Of a stretch of DNA of 64,000 nucleotides, positions 33,757 to 41,632 are shown piece after piece. Numbering within the stretch: the first letter of the stretch is position 1; every line of letters starts with the position of its first letter. A model generated the notes under the pieces. It was not told the origin of the DNA. It saw nothing but the letters and a program-made list of their open reading frames with translations, and searched no databases. The stretch is from Sphingobacterium psychroaquaticum (GTDB taxonomy: Bacteria; Bacteroidota; Bacteroidia; Sphingobacteriales; Sphingobacteriaceae), in NCBI RefSeq assembly GCF_900177625.1, contig NZ_FXAU01000001.1, positions 860,644 through 924,643 of the forward strand, given 5' to 3'. The translations under genes and the position numbers were made by a program.

Positions 33757-35025
33757 ATGAGTGATATATTGATTTCTGCGGCCAAACTGGTTTTGCCAGG
33801 GCATCAACATGATGGACAAATTGTTGACATGCTGATTGAGAACGGCAGTATCCGTGAGATCGCTAAAAGCATCACCCCGAAAGGTAAGGACGTTCAGGTG
33901 GTCGATGCAAAGAACGCTGTTGTTTCGGCAGGTTTCTTTGATTTGAACAGTAACTTTGGCGAGCCTGGTTTGGAAACTAAGGAGGATATCTCTACTGGAA
34001 CGCGCGCGGCAGCAGCGGGAGGCTTTACGGAGGTTGCTATTCATCCAAACACCAATCCGGCACTACAAAGCCGTTCGGAAGTGGCATTGGTGGTGAATGC
34101 GGCGAAAGGGAATCTAGTTAATGTATACCCAGTGGGTTCGGTGAGTAAGAAACGTGAAGGTAAAGAGCTGGCTGAGCTGTATGATATGAAAACGGTAGGC
34201 GCGGTTGCTTTTTGTGATGGTAACCACAGTGTACAACAAGCGGGATTAATGGGACGTGCCTTGCTGTATGCGAAAGGTTTTGATGGGTTGATTATCTCTT
34301 TTGCGGAGGATGAATCTATTGCGGGCGGAAATCAGATGAATGAAGGGGTGATGAGCACATACCTGGGTATGAAAGGGAAACCGAATCTTGCGGAATCATT
34401 AATGGTGTCGCGGGATCTTTTCCTAGCCGAGTATAATGAAGCGCCTATTCACTTCACGACTATTTCAACTACTGAATCTCTGGAGCTTATCAAAAAGGCG
34501 AAAGCAAAAGGTATCCAGGTTACCTGTGATGTGGCAGCACATAATTTAGTGTTCACGGACGATGAGGTGGTCACCTTTGATAGCAACTATAAAGTAAATC
34601 CTCCGTTGCGTACTAAAAAGGATGTAAAAGCGTTGTTGAAAGGGCTACGTGATGGAACGATCGATGCGGTGGTATCGCAACATACACCACAGGAAATCGA
34701 GTTTAAAGATGTAGAATTCCATATAGCGAAAGATGGTATTATCGGTTTTCAGACCGTATTACCTTTCTTGCTGCGTGCGGGGTTAACGGACGAAGAGATT
34801 GTGTCGAAGCTTGTTATTGGTCCGCGTGCTGTACTAAAACGTGAGGTGCCTACACTAACAGTCGGTGAACCAGCTAATCTAGTAGTGTTCAGTACGACGG
34901 AGAAGTGGGTGTTCAATGCGGCTTCAAATAAATCAAAATCTGCCAACAGCCCAGTGATGGGTCAAGAGCTGACGGGAAAGGTTCTCGCTGTTGTCAATAA
35001 TAATCAACTGATAGAAAATAAATAA
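33757..35025 (+). CDS. Dihydroorotase-like protein lacking metal ligands
   Basis: The 422-residue protein has the full length and fold pattern of type I dihydroorotase, including 'KVNPPLRTKKDVKALLKGL' and a normal C-terminus. However, the HxH motif (D-x-H-x-H-x-R-E-P-G) reads 'FDLNSNFGEPG' (61-71), the 'HxED' region reads 'ISFAEDES', and the T-D-H-A-P-H site reads 'VSQHTPQ'. Nearly all zinc ligands are gone, so it is probably catalytically dead. Non-catalytic dihydroorotase homologues (PyrC' type) act as structural partners of aspartate carbamoyltransferase; that role is an inference. It heads an operon with the next genes (gaps of 3 and 7 bp). Confidence 0.88.
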   Translation: MSDILISAAKLVLPGHQHDGQIVDMLIENGSIREIAKSITPKGKDVQVVDAKNAVVSAGFFDLNSNFGEPGLETKEDISTGTRAAAAGGFTEVAIHPNTNPALQSRSEVALVVNAAKGNLVNVYPVGSVSKKREGKELAELYDMKTVGAVAFCDGNHSVQQAGLMGRALLYAKGFDGLIISFAEDESIAGGNQMNEGVMSTYLGMKGKPNLAESLMVSRDLFLAEYNEAPIHFTTISTTESLELIKKAKAKGIQVTCDVAAHNLVFTDDEVVTFDSNYKVNPPLRTKKDVKALLKGLRDGTIDAVVSQHTPQEIEFKDVEFHIAKDGIIGFQTVLPFLLRAGLTDEEIVSKLVIGPRAVLKREVPTLTVGEPANLVVFSTTEKWVFNAASNKSKSANSPVMGQELTGKVLAVVNNNQLIENK

Positions 35026-35028
35026 GTT

Positions 35029-35697
35029 ATGGAAGGTAAAGTAAAGTTAGCATTTAATGCAGGAATTCAGGCTTATGCCAAAACAGAGCAAATTGATGGC
35101 GCGGCATTCTCTACCGAATTAGCGAAAGCTTTCGAGTTGGATAAACCTTTTGTCGATAAAGTAGCAGCTCTTGACGCGGTGTTTGACGATCACCAGCAAT
35201 TTGAGGAACTACGCGAAATATACTTTGATTTGTTAATGATTAACTTCTTTGCTGAAGATGTGCAGAAGTTGGAAGAGGATTACCTCGATTCTCCAGAGTG
35301 GGAAGCTATTGAGGAGGATACGATCGATCGCGGTACCGAATTGTTAAATATCTTTTTGTATCTTCGAGAGTGCGCTGATGATGAAATCGAACCGTCATTG
35401 GATGATTACTTGAAGGAATTTTTGCTGGTTGAAGAGGATGAGTTCCAAGACGAGTATAATATTTATGAAACGGTTATCGCTAACCAGATATTGGTAGACA
35501 GCACATATCCGGAAATTAGTAAGGTGGCGGAGAGTCTGTCTTTTAATGATGATATGAAGGAGTTGTTTTACCCGGTTATGAGTTTCTTTAATGAGCAAAA
35601 ACCTACAGACGCACAGTTTGATGAATTTGTAAAAGCATCGCAAAACCGTGCTTTAGATTTAGCTACATACCAAATTATTGTAAACTTTAATAAATAA
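35029..35697 (+). CDS. Acidic protein of unknown function in the dihydroorotase-like operon
   Basis: The 222-residue product is very acidic and mainly helical ('VFDDHQQFEELREIYFDLLM', 'EEDEFQDEYNIYETVIANQ'). There is no signal peptide, membrane segment or recognised motif. It begins 3 bp after the dihydroorotase-like gene and is followed 7 bp later by a DUF4199 gene, so translation is probably linked. I do not recognise the family. A structural or adaptor role is possible but unsupported. Confidence 0.75.
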   Translation: MEGKVKLAFNAGIQAYAKTEQIDGAAFSTELAKAFELDKPFVDKVAALDAVFDDHQQFEELREIYFDLLMINFFAEDVQKLEEDYLDSPEWEAIEEDTIDRGTELLNIFLYLRECADDEIEPSLDDYLKEFLLVEEDEFQDEYNIYETVIANQILVDSTYPEISKVAESLSFNDDMKELFYPVMSFFNEQKPTDAQFDEFVKASQNRALDLATYQIIVNFNK

Positions 35698-35704
35698 CTA
35701 ATTT

Positions 35705-36334
35705 ATGAATCAGGATTTTAACGAGGAGTTCGCAGCAGAAGCTGTTAAAAAAGAAGGTATTAAGTATGGTGTTTATTTAGGGATTATTTCCCTTGTGGTG
35801 AGCATTGTATCGATGTACCTGCTTGTAAGCAGTTCGGATTTTAAAATGATCTCGATGATTGCCGGTGGTACCAGTTTGGTTGTTATGATTGCGTTAACAG
35901 CATATTTTTCGGTGCTACTGCGTACGGTAGCTGGTGGCTTCTGGACTTTCAGTCAGGCGCTTAAAGGAATCTTTACGATGCTTGCTATTGCTGTTATCAT
36001 CTCCAGTATCGGTTCTGCAGTATTTAATGTGATCGTTCCTGAACCACAGCAAGTGGTTTTTGATAAGACGATCAACCTGACGATCGAAACAATGGAAAGC
36101 ATGGGAGCAGGAGAGGACCTGATCGATAAACAAGTGGCGGACCTCGAGAAAACAAGAGACGAATTGCGTACATTTTCTGTGGGACAAACCCTAAAGGGAT
36201 TAGGCGTAAATTTGATCATGTATTTCGTTTTTGCACTGATATTAGCTGCAATTTTGAAACGTGAAAAGCCTGCTTTCTTAAAAGTGAAGCGTAATGTCGA
36301 TGGGACGACCTCGATAGAGCAAGAAAATATTTAA
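35705..36334 (+). CDS. DUF4199 membrane protein
   Basis: The 209-residue protein has four predicted membrane helices (~20-42, 48-70, 85-108 and ~168-188), with 'GGFWTFSQALKGIFTMLAIA' between the middle ones; this is the DUF4199 pattern of Bacteroidota. The soluble stretch between helices 3 and 4 is acidic and helical. The function of the family is unknown. It precedes a glycosyltransferase gene, as in related genomes to my recollection, which hints at envelope work. A hairpin with T run after the stop may end or weaken transcription. Confidence 0.85.
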   Translation: MNQDFNEEFAAEAVKKEGIKYGVYLGIISLVVSIVSMYLLVSSSDFKMISMIAGGTSLVVMIALTAYFSVLLRTVAGGFWTFSQALKGIFTMLAIAVIISSIGSAVFNVIVPEPQQVVFDKTINLTIETMESMGAGEDLIDKQVADLEKTRDELRTFSVGQTLKGLGVNLIMYFVFALILAAILKREKPAFLKVKRNVDGTTSIEQENI

Positions 36335-36356
36335 TACAGATAAATAATGTAGATAG

Positions 36357-36427
36357 GATTGTCACGGGGTGGTGGATCTTCCGAAATGGAGGTGATGCAA
36401 TACCTACCAGTGACAATCTTGTTTTTT
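36357..36427 (+). terminator. Hairpin with long loop and T run after DUF4199 gene
   Basis: GATTGTCAC (36357-36365) pairs with GTGACAATC (36410-36418), followed by TTGTTTTTT. The 44-nt loop has further short pairings, so it could be a structured attenuator instead of a plain terminator. Confidence 0.55.
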
Positions 36428-36437
36428 AATACTATAT

Positions 36438-37388
36438 ATGGATATATCGGTTGTCATTCCTTTATACAATGAAGAGGAGTCTTTACCAGAATTAACAGAT
36501 TGGATTCGCCGTGTGATGAATCAGCATAATTTTTCATACGAGATTGTGTTGGTTGACGACGGAAGTACGGATACTTCTTGGTCGGTTATCGAAAAGCTCA
36601 AAACACAACACGAACAGATTAGCGCCGTTAAATTCAGACGTAATTACGGTAAATCTGCGGCATTGAATGTGGGCTTTAATATCGCCGAGGGAGATGTCGT
36701 GATTACCATGGATGCCGATCTACAGGATAGCCCGGATGAAATTCCGGAATTATATGATCGGGTGATGAACAAAGGGGCAGACTTGGTGTCGGGCTGGAAA
36801 CAGAAGCGTTATGATCCGTTGACGAAAACGATCCCGACTAAATTGTTTAATGCGGCAACACGCAGCATGTCCGGTATTCATAACCTACATGATTTCAACT
36901 GTGGACTGAAGGCATATAAGAAGGATGTTGTGAAGAGTATTGAGGTATATGGTGAAATGCACCGTTATATCCCTGTGTTGGCCAAATGGGCTGGATTTAC
37001 GAATATCCAAGAGCAAATTGTACAGCATTATCCGCGTAAGTACGGAACGACGAAATTCGGTGCCGGCCGCTTTGTAAAGGGGTTCTTGGACTTAATGTCG
37101 ATCTTTTTTGTTGGTAAATTTGGTAAGCGTCCGATGCACTTCTTTGGGGCGATCGGCTCGATAAGCTTTGTCATCGGTTTCTTCATTACCTTATTTCTGA
37201 TCTTTGAAAAATTGATGAGCATTGCCAATGGTACACCATATCGTAATGTGACCGATCAACCGTTATTCTACCTTTCTTTGGTGGCGATCTTAATTGGTAC
37301 GCAACTGTTTCTGACAGGTTTTATTGCCGAGTTGGTATCCCGGAATTCAGCGGATAGAAATAAGTACCATATAGCCAAAGTGATATAG
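36438..37388 (+). CDS. Polyprenyl-phosphate-type glycosyltransferase, family 2
   Basis: The 316-residue protein begins with a GT2 domain: 'VVIPLYNEEESLPEL', 'VLVDDGSTDTSWSVIEKL', 'DVVITMDADLQDSPDEIPEL' with the D-x-D motif, and 'FNCGLKAYKKDVVKSI'. Two membrane helices follow at ~233-258 and ~275-300. This DPM1/ArnC-like layout is that of enzymes that load a sugar onto polyprenyl phosphate or glycans in the membrane. Its stop (37386-37388) is directly followed by the ATG of the next glycosyltransferase gene. It may serve glycan or lipid synthesis; the donor sugar is unknown. Confidence 0.92.
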   Translation: MDISVVIPLYNEEESLPELTDWIRRVMNQHNFSYEIVLVDDGSTDTSWSVIEKLKTQHEQISAVKFRRNYGKSAALNVGFNIAEGDVVITMDADLQDSPDEIPELYDRVMNKGADLVSGWKQKRYDPLTKTIPTKLFNAATRSMSGIHNLHDFNCGLKAYKKDVVKSIEVYGEMHRYIPVLAKWAGFTNIQEQIVQHYPRKYGTTKFGAGRFVKGFLDLMSIFFVGKFGKRPMHFFGAIGSISFVIGFFITLFLIFEKLMSIANGTPYRNVTDQPLFYLSLVAILIGTQLFLTGFIAELVSRNSADRNKYHIAKVI

Positions 37389-38384
37389 ATGTTCTTTTCT
37401 ATAATCATTCCGCTCTATAATAGACCGCAGGAGATTAAAGAATTGTTGGATTCTTTGACGCTGCAGGTGTATACTGATTTTGAGGTTATTATTGTGGAAG
37501 ATGGATCCACGGCGCCCGCTGCAGATATCGTAAAGAGCTATCAGGATCGGTTGGATGTGCAGTATTATGTAAAACCGAATGAAGGGCAAGGCTTTGCCCG
37601 CAATTATGGTTTCGCGCGTGCTAAGGGAGATTTCTTCATCGTATTTGATTCCGATATTTTGGTGCCGGAAGATTATTTACTTCAGGTGGTCAATGGGCTT
37701 AAGCGTGATAACTGGGATGCATTCGGCGGGCCGGATGCGGCACATGAATCTTTTACGCCGATTCAAAAGGCTATTTCGTATTCTATGACGAGCCCGTTCA
37801 CCACAGGCGGTATCCGAGGAAATAAGAAGCATGTCGGACAGTTTCATCCGCGAAGCTTTAATATGGGGATATCACGTGCCGTGTATGAACAGACGAAAGG
37901 ATTTAAGCTTTCTAGACGGTCGGAGGATATTGAATTTAGTATTCGGATTATTGAATCAGGCTTTCGGGTTGGTCTAATTCCGGAAGCGTATGTATATCAT
38001 AAACGAAGGGCTAATTTTCAACAATTCTACAAGCAAACGAATGCGTTTGGAAAAGGACGGATCGATATCTTTAAATTATTTCCAAAGGAGCTGAAGCCTG
38101 TGCATGCCCTGCCCGCTGTTTTTGTGCTCGGATTGGTCGGGCTCTTGCTGCTTGTTTTAATTAACGTGGCTACGCATGGTGCATGCATCGTAGTGAACAG
38201 CTTGGCTTCCATGGGTGGGTTATTTTTGACCTTGTATACGATGGGCTTGTTCTTGCACGCATGGACAACTACGAAACGCCTTGATGTGGCGCTGTTAGCT
38301 GTCGTAGCTGCTTATACACAATTGATTGCCTACGGTACGGGGTTCTTAACCAATGCATGGGAAAAAATAGTGTTGAAAAGATAA
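37389..38384 (+). CDS. Glycosyltransferase family 2 with C-terminal membrane segments
   Basis: The 331-residue protein has a GT2 N-terminus: 'FFSIIIPLYNRPQEIKELLD', 'VIIVEDGSTAPAADIVKSYQ', and 'FFIVFDSDILVPEDYLLQVV' with D-x-D. After a charged middle part, hydrophobic helices span ~235-325. It is adjacent to another GT2 gene without a gap, so the two probably work on the same glycan or lipid. The acceptor is unknown. Next in the same direction come a small protein and an MBL-fold hydrolase. Confidence 0.9.
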   Translation: MFFSIIIPLYNRPQEIKELLDSLTLQVYTDFEVIIVEDGSTAPAADIVKSYQDRLDVQYYVKPNEGQGFARNYGFARAKGDFFIVFDSDILVPEDYLLQVVNGLKRDNWDAFGGPDAAHESFTPIQKAISYSMTSPFTTGGIRGNKKHVGQFHPRSFNMGISRAVYEQTKGFKLSRRSEDIEFSIRIIESGFRVGLIPEAYVYHKRRANFQQFYKQTNAFGKGRIDIFKLFPKELKPVHALPAVFVLGLVGLLLLVLINVATHGACIVVNSLASMGGLFLTLYTMGLFLHAWTTTKRLDVALLAVVAAYTQLIAYGTGFLTNAWEKIVLKR

Positions 38385-38442
38385 ATAGACAGGATTTTTA
38401 TAATCGTGTAAAGTTTTATATTTTGTTCAAAAAATAAGAAAC

Positions 38443-38709
38443 GTGATTTCATTTACGCAATATAATTTAGGCAAGCTGGAGGATATATTTAATGATCTGG
38501 GCTATAAGCTACGCTATGAGAAAGGATCATTTCGGACGGGTGCTTGTTTGATACAGAATACAAAGGTGATTATGGTGAATAAGTTTTCGACCTTAGAGGT
38601 CCGGATACATTCCCTGATTCAGCTGTTGCAAGAAATGGAGATTGATCTAAGCTTGCTGGATGATAAAAAACGAGAGTTCTACAAGGTTGTTAAAAAATTA
38701 GAGGAATAG
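38443..38709 (+). CDS. Small conserved-looking protein before the MBL hydrolase
   Basis: The 88-residue protein has 'ISFTQYNLGKLEDIFNDLGY', 'YEKGSFRTGACLIQNTKVIM' and a C-terminal helix with 'LLDDKKREFYKVVKKLEE'. Small proteins of this type in front of a PhnP-like hydrolase gene are known to me from Bacteroidota, but no function is known. Its stop lies two bases before the hydrolase start codon, so they are translated together. No signal peptide. Confidence 0.75.
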   Translation: MISFTQYNLGKLEDIFNDLGYKLRYEKGSFRTGACLIQNTKVIMVNKFSTLEVRIHSLIQLLQEMEIDLSLLDDKKREFYKVVKKLEE

Positions 38710-38711
38710 TT

Positions 38712-39476
38712 TTGAAGGTTACTTTTTTAGGTACAGGTACTTCGCAAGGGGTTCCGGTTATTGCTTGCTCTTGTCACGTATGTACGTCGACGGATTCCCG
38801 CGATAAACGGTTGCGCACTTCGGTGTTGATCGAGTTTGATGACACTGTCCTTGTGGTGGATACGGGACCTGATTTTCGGTACCAGATGTTACGTGCCGGT
38901 GTAAAGCACCTGGATGCTGTATTGATGACACATTCCCACAAAGATCATATCGCTGGCTTGGATGATGTGCGTGCCTTTAATTATGTGCAAAAGGAGGTGA
39001 TTCCTATTTATGGTACACCAGAAACACATGATGCCTTGAAGCGAGAGTTTTATTATGCCTTTACCCTTTTTAAGTATCCTGGAGTGCCCCAATTAGAGCT
39101 AAGGGAGATTGAACCTGGTGTTTCTTTTGTTATTGGAAATCAGGAAATCATGCCGTTTGAGGTGTTGCATTATCGGATGCAGGTAATGGGGTTCCGGATC
39201 GGTACATTCGCTTATATTACCGATGCTAAGACCGTATCTGCGGAGACTATGGCTTTATTGGAAGGCGTGGAGGTGCTGGTGGTGAATGCCTTACAACATG
39301 AACCGCATATTTCACATTTTACACGTGATGAAGCTATTGCTTTTGCGGGGGAAGTGAAAGCTAAGCGTACCTATTTGACGCATATCAGCCATCGCTTTGG
39401 AACACATACCGAAATCGAAGAATCCTTACCCGAAGGGATTTATGTCGCTTATGATCAGCTTGTGCTCGATTTGTAA
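38712..39476 (+). CDS. PhnP-like MBL-fold metal hydrolase, TTG start
   Basis: The 254-residue protein is a metallo-beta-lactamase-fold hydrolase: 'FLGTGTSQGVPVIACSCHVC', 'LVVDTGPDFRYQML', metal site 'THSHKDHIAGLDDVRAFN' (H-x-H-x-D-H), 'YITDAKTV' and a late 'LTHISHRFGTH'. The Cys-x-x-Cys-like N-terminal element and the motif set match PhnP-like phosphodiesterases. The start is TTG at 38712, two bases after the previous stop, because no ATG or GTG precedes the fold. It probably cleaves a cyclic or other phosphodiester; the substrate is unknown. Confidence 0.88.
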   Translation: MKVTFLGTGTSQGVPVIACSCHVCTSTDSRDKRLRTSVLIEFDDTVLVVDTGPDFRYQMLRAGVKHLDAVLMTHSHKDHIAGLDDVRAFNYVQKEVIPIYGTPETHDALKREFYYAFTLFKYPGVPQLELREIEPGVSFVIGNQEIMPFEVLHYRMQVMGFRIGTFAYITDAKTVSAETMALLEGVEVLVVNALQHEPHISHFTRDEAIAFAGEVKAKRTYLTHISHRFGTHTEIEESLPEGIYVAYDQLVLDL

Positions 39477-39653
39477 GTGTTTTTATCTTGAATTTTTATT
39501 TTATTTCTTTTAAAGAAAACAATTCCTCTTTTCTTCTGTTTTTAGTTTAGTTGCTACTAGAAATAATTACTGCCTTTAACGGTAATTTATACTGTTTTTC
39601 GTCGGATAGACGTTATTATAATAGTTGAGGTAGTTAATTAAAAACGATTTAAA

Positions 39654-40682
39654 ATGAAAGCAGTAAGATTCCACGGTACAAATGATGTACGCATTGAAGA
39701 AGTCGAAAAACCAACACCAAAAGGAGACGAGGTTCTTCTAAGAATTGGTGGTGCGGGTGTTTGTCATTCTGATTTACATATTATTCACGATGGTATTTTA
39801 GGGCCGAATCCGGCAACCTTTACGTTGGGGCATGAAAACGCGGGATGGATTGAAGCGATGGGAGATGGCGTTAAGGGCTTAAAGAAAGGGGAGGCTGTGT
39901 TGGTCTATGGTCCGTGGGGATGTGGCCATTGCAAGCCTTGTCAGGAGTCGAGAGAAAATTATTGCGATCACCAAAGTGAAAACGCGTTTGGCGGTGGGTT
40001 AGGGCTTGACGGTGGAATGGCCGAATATATGTTGGTTCCTTCGTCGAGGTTATTGGCGCCCATTGGCGATCTAGATCCTGTCATCGCGGCTCCGCTAACT
40101 GATGCCGCTTTAACTCCGTATGCTGCGATTCGTCGCTCCAAAGATAAACTGACTTCAGATGCATTTGTGGTGGTGTTCGGAATCGGTGGTTTGGGGCATG
40201 TTGCTTTACAAATTCTTAAGGCCACTACAGCAGCAACAATTATTGCTGGCGATATATCGAGTGATAAATTAGATTTAGCCAAGAAACATGGGGCGGATTA
40301 TGTGGTTAATACGACGGATAAAGATGTCGTAAGTCAAATCAAAGCAATCACAGGCATAAAGAAGGCTGCTGTAGTGCTCGATTTTGTTGGCGTTGGTCCA
40401 ACGGTAACTATTGGTCACCAAGTGGTTGGCTTAGATGGTGACCTGACGATTGTAGGTTTAGGCGGTGGACACCTGGATTTCCATGCTGCCGCTGTGCCAT
40501 ACGGTACGCGAATCAGTACACCGTATTGGGGCGCACGAACAGAACTCCTAGAAGTCATCGCTTTGGCGCGTCAGGGGAAAATCAAAATTGATATCGAGAA
40601 ATACCCGATGGAACAAGCCGTGGAGGTGTATGATAAGCTTGCTAAAGGAAAAATAAAAGGACGTGCAGTGCTCGTTCCGTAA
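39654..40682 (+). CDS. Zinc-dependent medium-chain alcohol dehydrogenase
   Basis: The 342-residue protein fits the medium-chain dehydrogenase family. The catalytic zinc site has Cys37 in 'GVCHSDLH' and His60-Glu61 in 'LGHENAGWIE'. The structural zinc site has Cys90, 93, 96 and 104 ('WGCGHCKPCQESRENYC'), and the NAD(P)-binding loop is 'VFGIGGLGHVALQILKA'. It oxidises alcohols or reduces aldehydes; the substrate is unknown. It is a single gene with a 177-bp leader and a terminator after it. Confidence 0.93.
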   Translation: MKAVRFHGTNDVRIEEVEKPTPKGDEVLLRIGGAGVCHSDLHIIHDGILGPNPATFTLGHENAGWIEAMGDGVKGLKKGEAVLVYGPWGCGHCKPCQESRENYCDHQSENAFGGGLGLDGGMAEYMLVPSSRLLAPIGDLDPVIAAPLTDAALTPYAAIRRSKDKLTSDAFVVVFGIGGLGHVALQILKATTAATIIAGDISSDKLDLAKKHGADYVVNTTDKDVVSQIKAITGIKKAAVVLDFVGVGPTVTIGHQVVGLDGDLTIVGLGGGHLDFHAAAVPYGTRISTPYWGARTELLEVIALARQGKIKIDIEKYPMEQAVEVYDKLAKGKIKGRAVLVP

Positions 40683-40734
40683 AAAGATACTTTTTGTAAT
40701 AATTCTGGTTAGTCACCAACGTAAAATGGTTGGT

Positions 40735-40767
40735 AGGGATTCAGGCAAGGCTTGGATCCCTTTTTTT
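40735..40767 (+). terminator. Terminator of the alcohol dehydrogenase gene
   Basis: AGGGAT (40735-40740) pairs with ATCCCT (40756-40761), with a partly paired inner stem, followed by TTTTTTT. Confidence 0.7.
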
Positions 40768-40770
40768 GTT

Positions 40771-40860
40771 TAGTTGGTAGATATTGTAGTTCGTAGTGCG
40801 TAGATTGTAGTTTGTAGAGCCACAAGGCTTTGTTGGTGATTTTAGTTGGTAGTTGGTAGA
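40771..40860. repeat. GTAG-rich low-complexity repeat
   Basis: Irregular units of GTAG separated by 3-5 bases occur eight or more times (TTGGTAGAT, TTGTAGTTCGTAG, GCGTAGATTGTAG, TTTGTAG, TTGGTAGTTGGTAG). The spacing is not regular and there is no coding frame. Confidence 0.6.
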
Positions 40861-40916
40861 TCTTTACTGCTTTACCGTCTTAACCCCCTTTACTTCTTTA
40901 CACCTTCACCTCTTCC

Positions 40917-41603
40917 TCACTCTCGAGCGATCAACATCTCAGCGATCTTTAGATCTTCGGGGTAGGTAATCTTGATGTTCTGTTGTTCGCCGGGAACAAT
41001 ATGGATAGGGATATCCAGCTGCTCGACAACGCTCGCGTCATCGGTAAAAAACGGTTGCTCTTCTTGCGTGAATGCTTCTGACAGGATGGACCATCGAAAT
41101 GTTTGTGGTGTTTGGACGATCCACACTTGCGAACGGTCGACGGCTTTATTGGATGCTTCGGTGCCGTAACGTACCGAATTTGTGCTGGCAAGCGCAACGA
41201 CTGTAGCTCCTAAAACTGCTGTCTTTGTGTAGGCTTCATCTATTAATTCCGATGAAATCAAGGGGCGTGCGGCATCGTGGATGGCAACCAGGCTATCAGC
41301 GGCGGGCTCCATTTCTGCGATATAGTTAACCCCATTCTGAACACTTTGGAAACGTGTTTCGCCCCCCTCCACAATGTGATGTTTTACTGTAAATGAATAT
41401 TTCTTACATTCATCATACCAGTAGTTTATCATGCTACTGTTAAGTACAACGATTAACTCAGGAGCATCTGCACTATCAGAAAATTTTGCTAAGGTATGCA
41501 TCAATATAGGGCGTTCCGCAAGCAGCTGAAACTGTTTCGGAAGGTTGTTTCCCATTCGGCTTCCTGTGCCGCCGGCAACGATGATGGCATATTTCTTTTG
41601 CAT
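40917..41603 (-). CDS. ispD: IspD, 2-C-methyl-D-erythritol 4-phosphate cytidylyltransferase
   Basis: IspD joins CTP and methylerythritol phosphate in the non-mevalonate isoprenoid route. The 228-residue protein has the nucleotide loop 'IIVAGGTGSRMGNNLPKQF' (residues ~8-26), 'AIHDAARPLIS' for CTP binding, 'VWIVQTPQTFRWSIL' and 'FFTDDASVVEQLDIPIHIV', all family-typical. Length is normal. Its stop lies in a small intergenic region facing the alcohol dehydrogenase; on its own strand it follows putP by 29 bp. Confidence 0.95.
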   Translation of the reverse strand: MQKKYAIIVAGGTGSRMGNNLPKQFQLLAERPILMHTLAKFSDSADAPELIVVLNSSMINYWYDECKKYSFTVKHHIVEGGETRFQSVQNGVNYIAEMEPAADSLVAIHDAARPLISSELIDEAYTKTAVLGATVVALASTNSVRYGTEASNKAVDRSQVWIVQTPQTFRWSILSEAFTQEEQPFFTDDASVVEQLDIPIHIVPGEQQNIKITYPEDLKIAEMLIARE

Positions 41604-41632
41604 GGTTACAAAGCTACGAGTAATTGCTCAAA

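Noticed and set aside
33585..33764. 59-codon frame between ubiX and the dihydroorotase-like gene
   Set aside because: It starts at the expected transcription start of the promoter at 33547-33577 and shows no protein-like pattern; more likely untranslated leader.
40771..40860. GTAG repeat as a CRISPR array
   Set aside because: Units are 4-9 bp with irregular spacing; there are no repeats of 24-40 bp, no spacers and no cas genes in the window.
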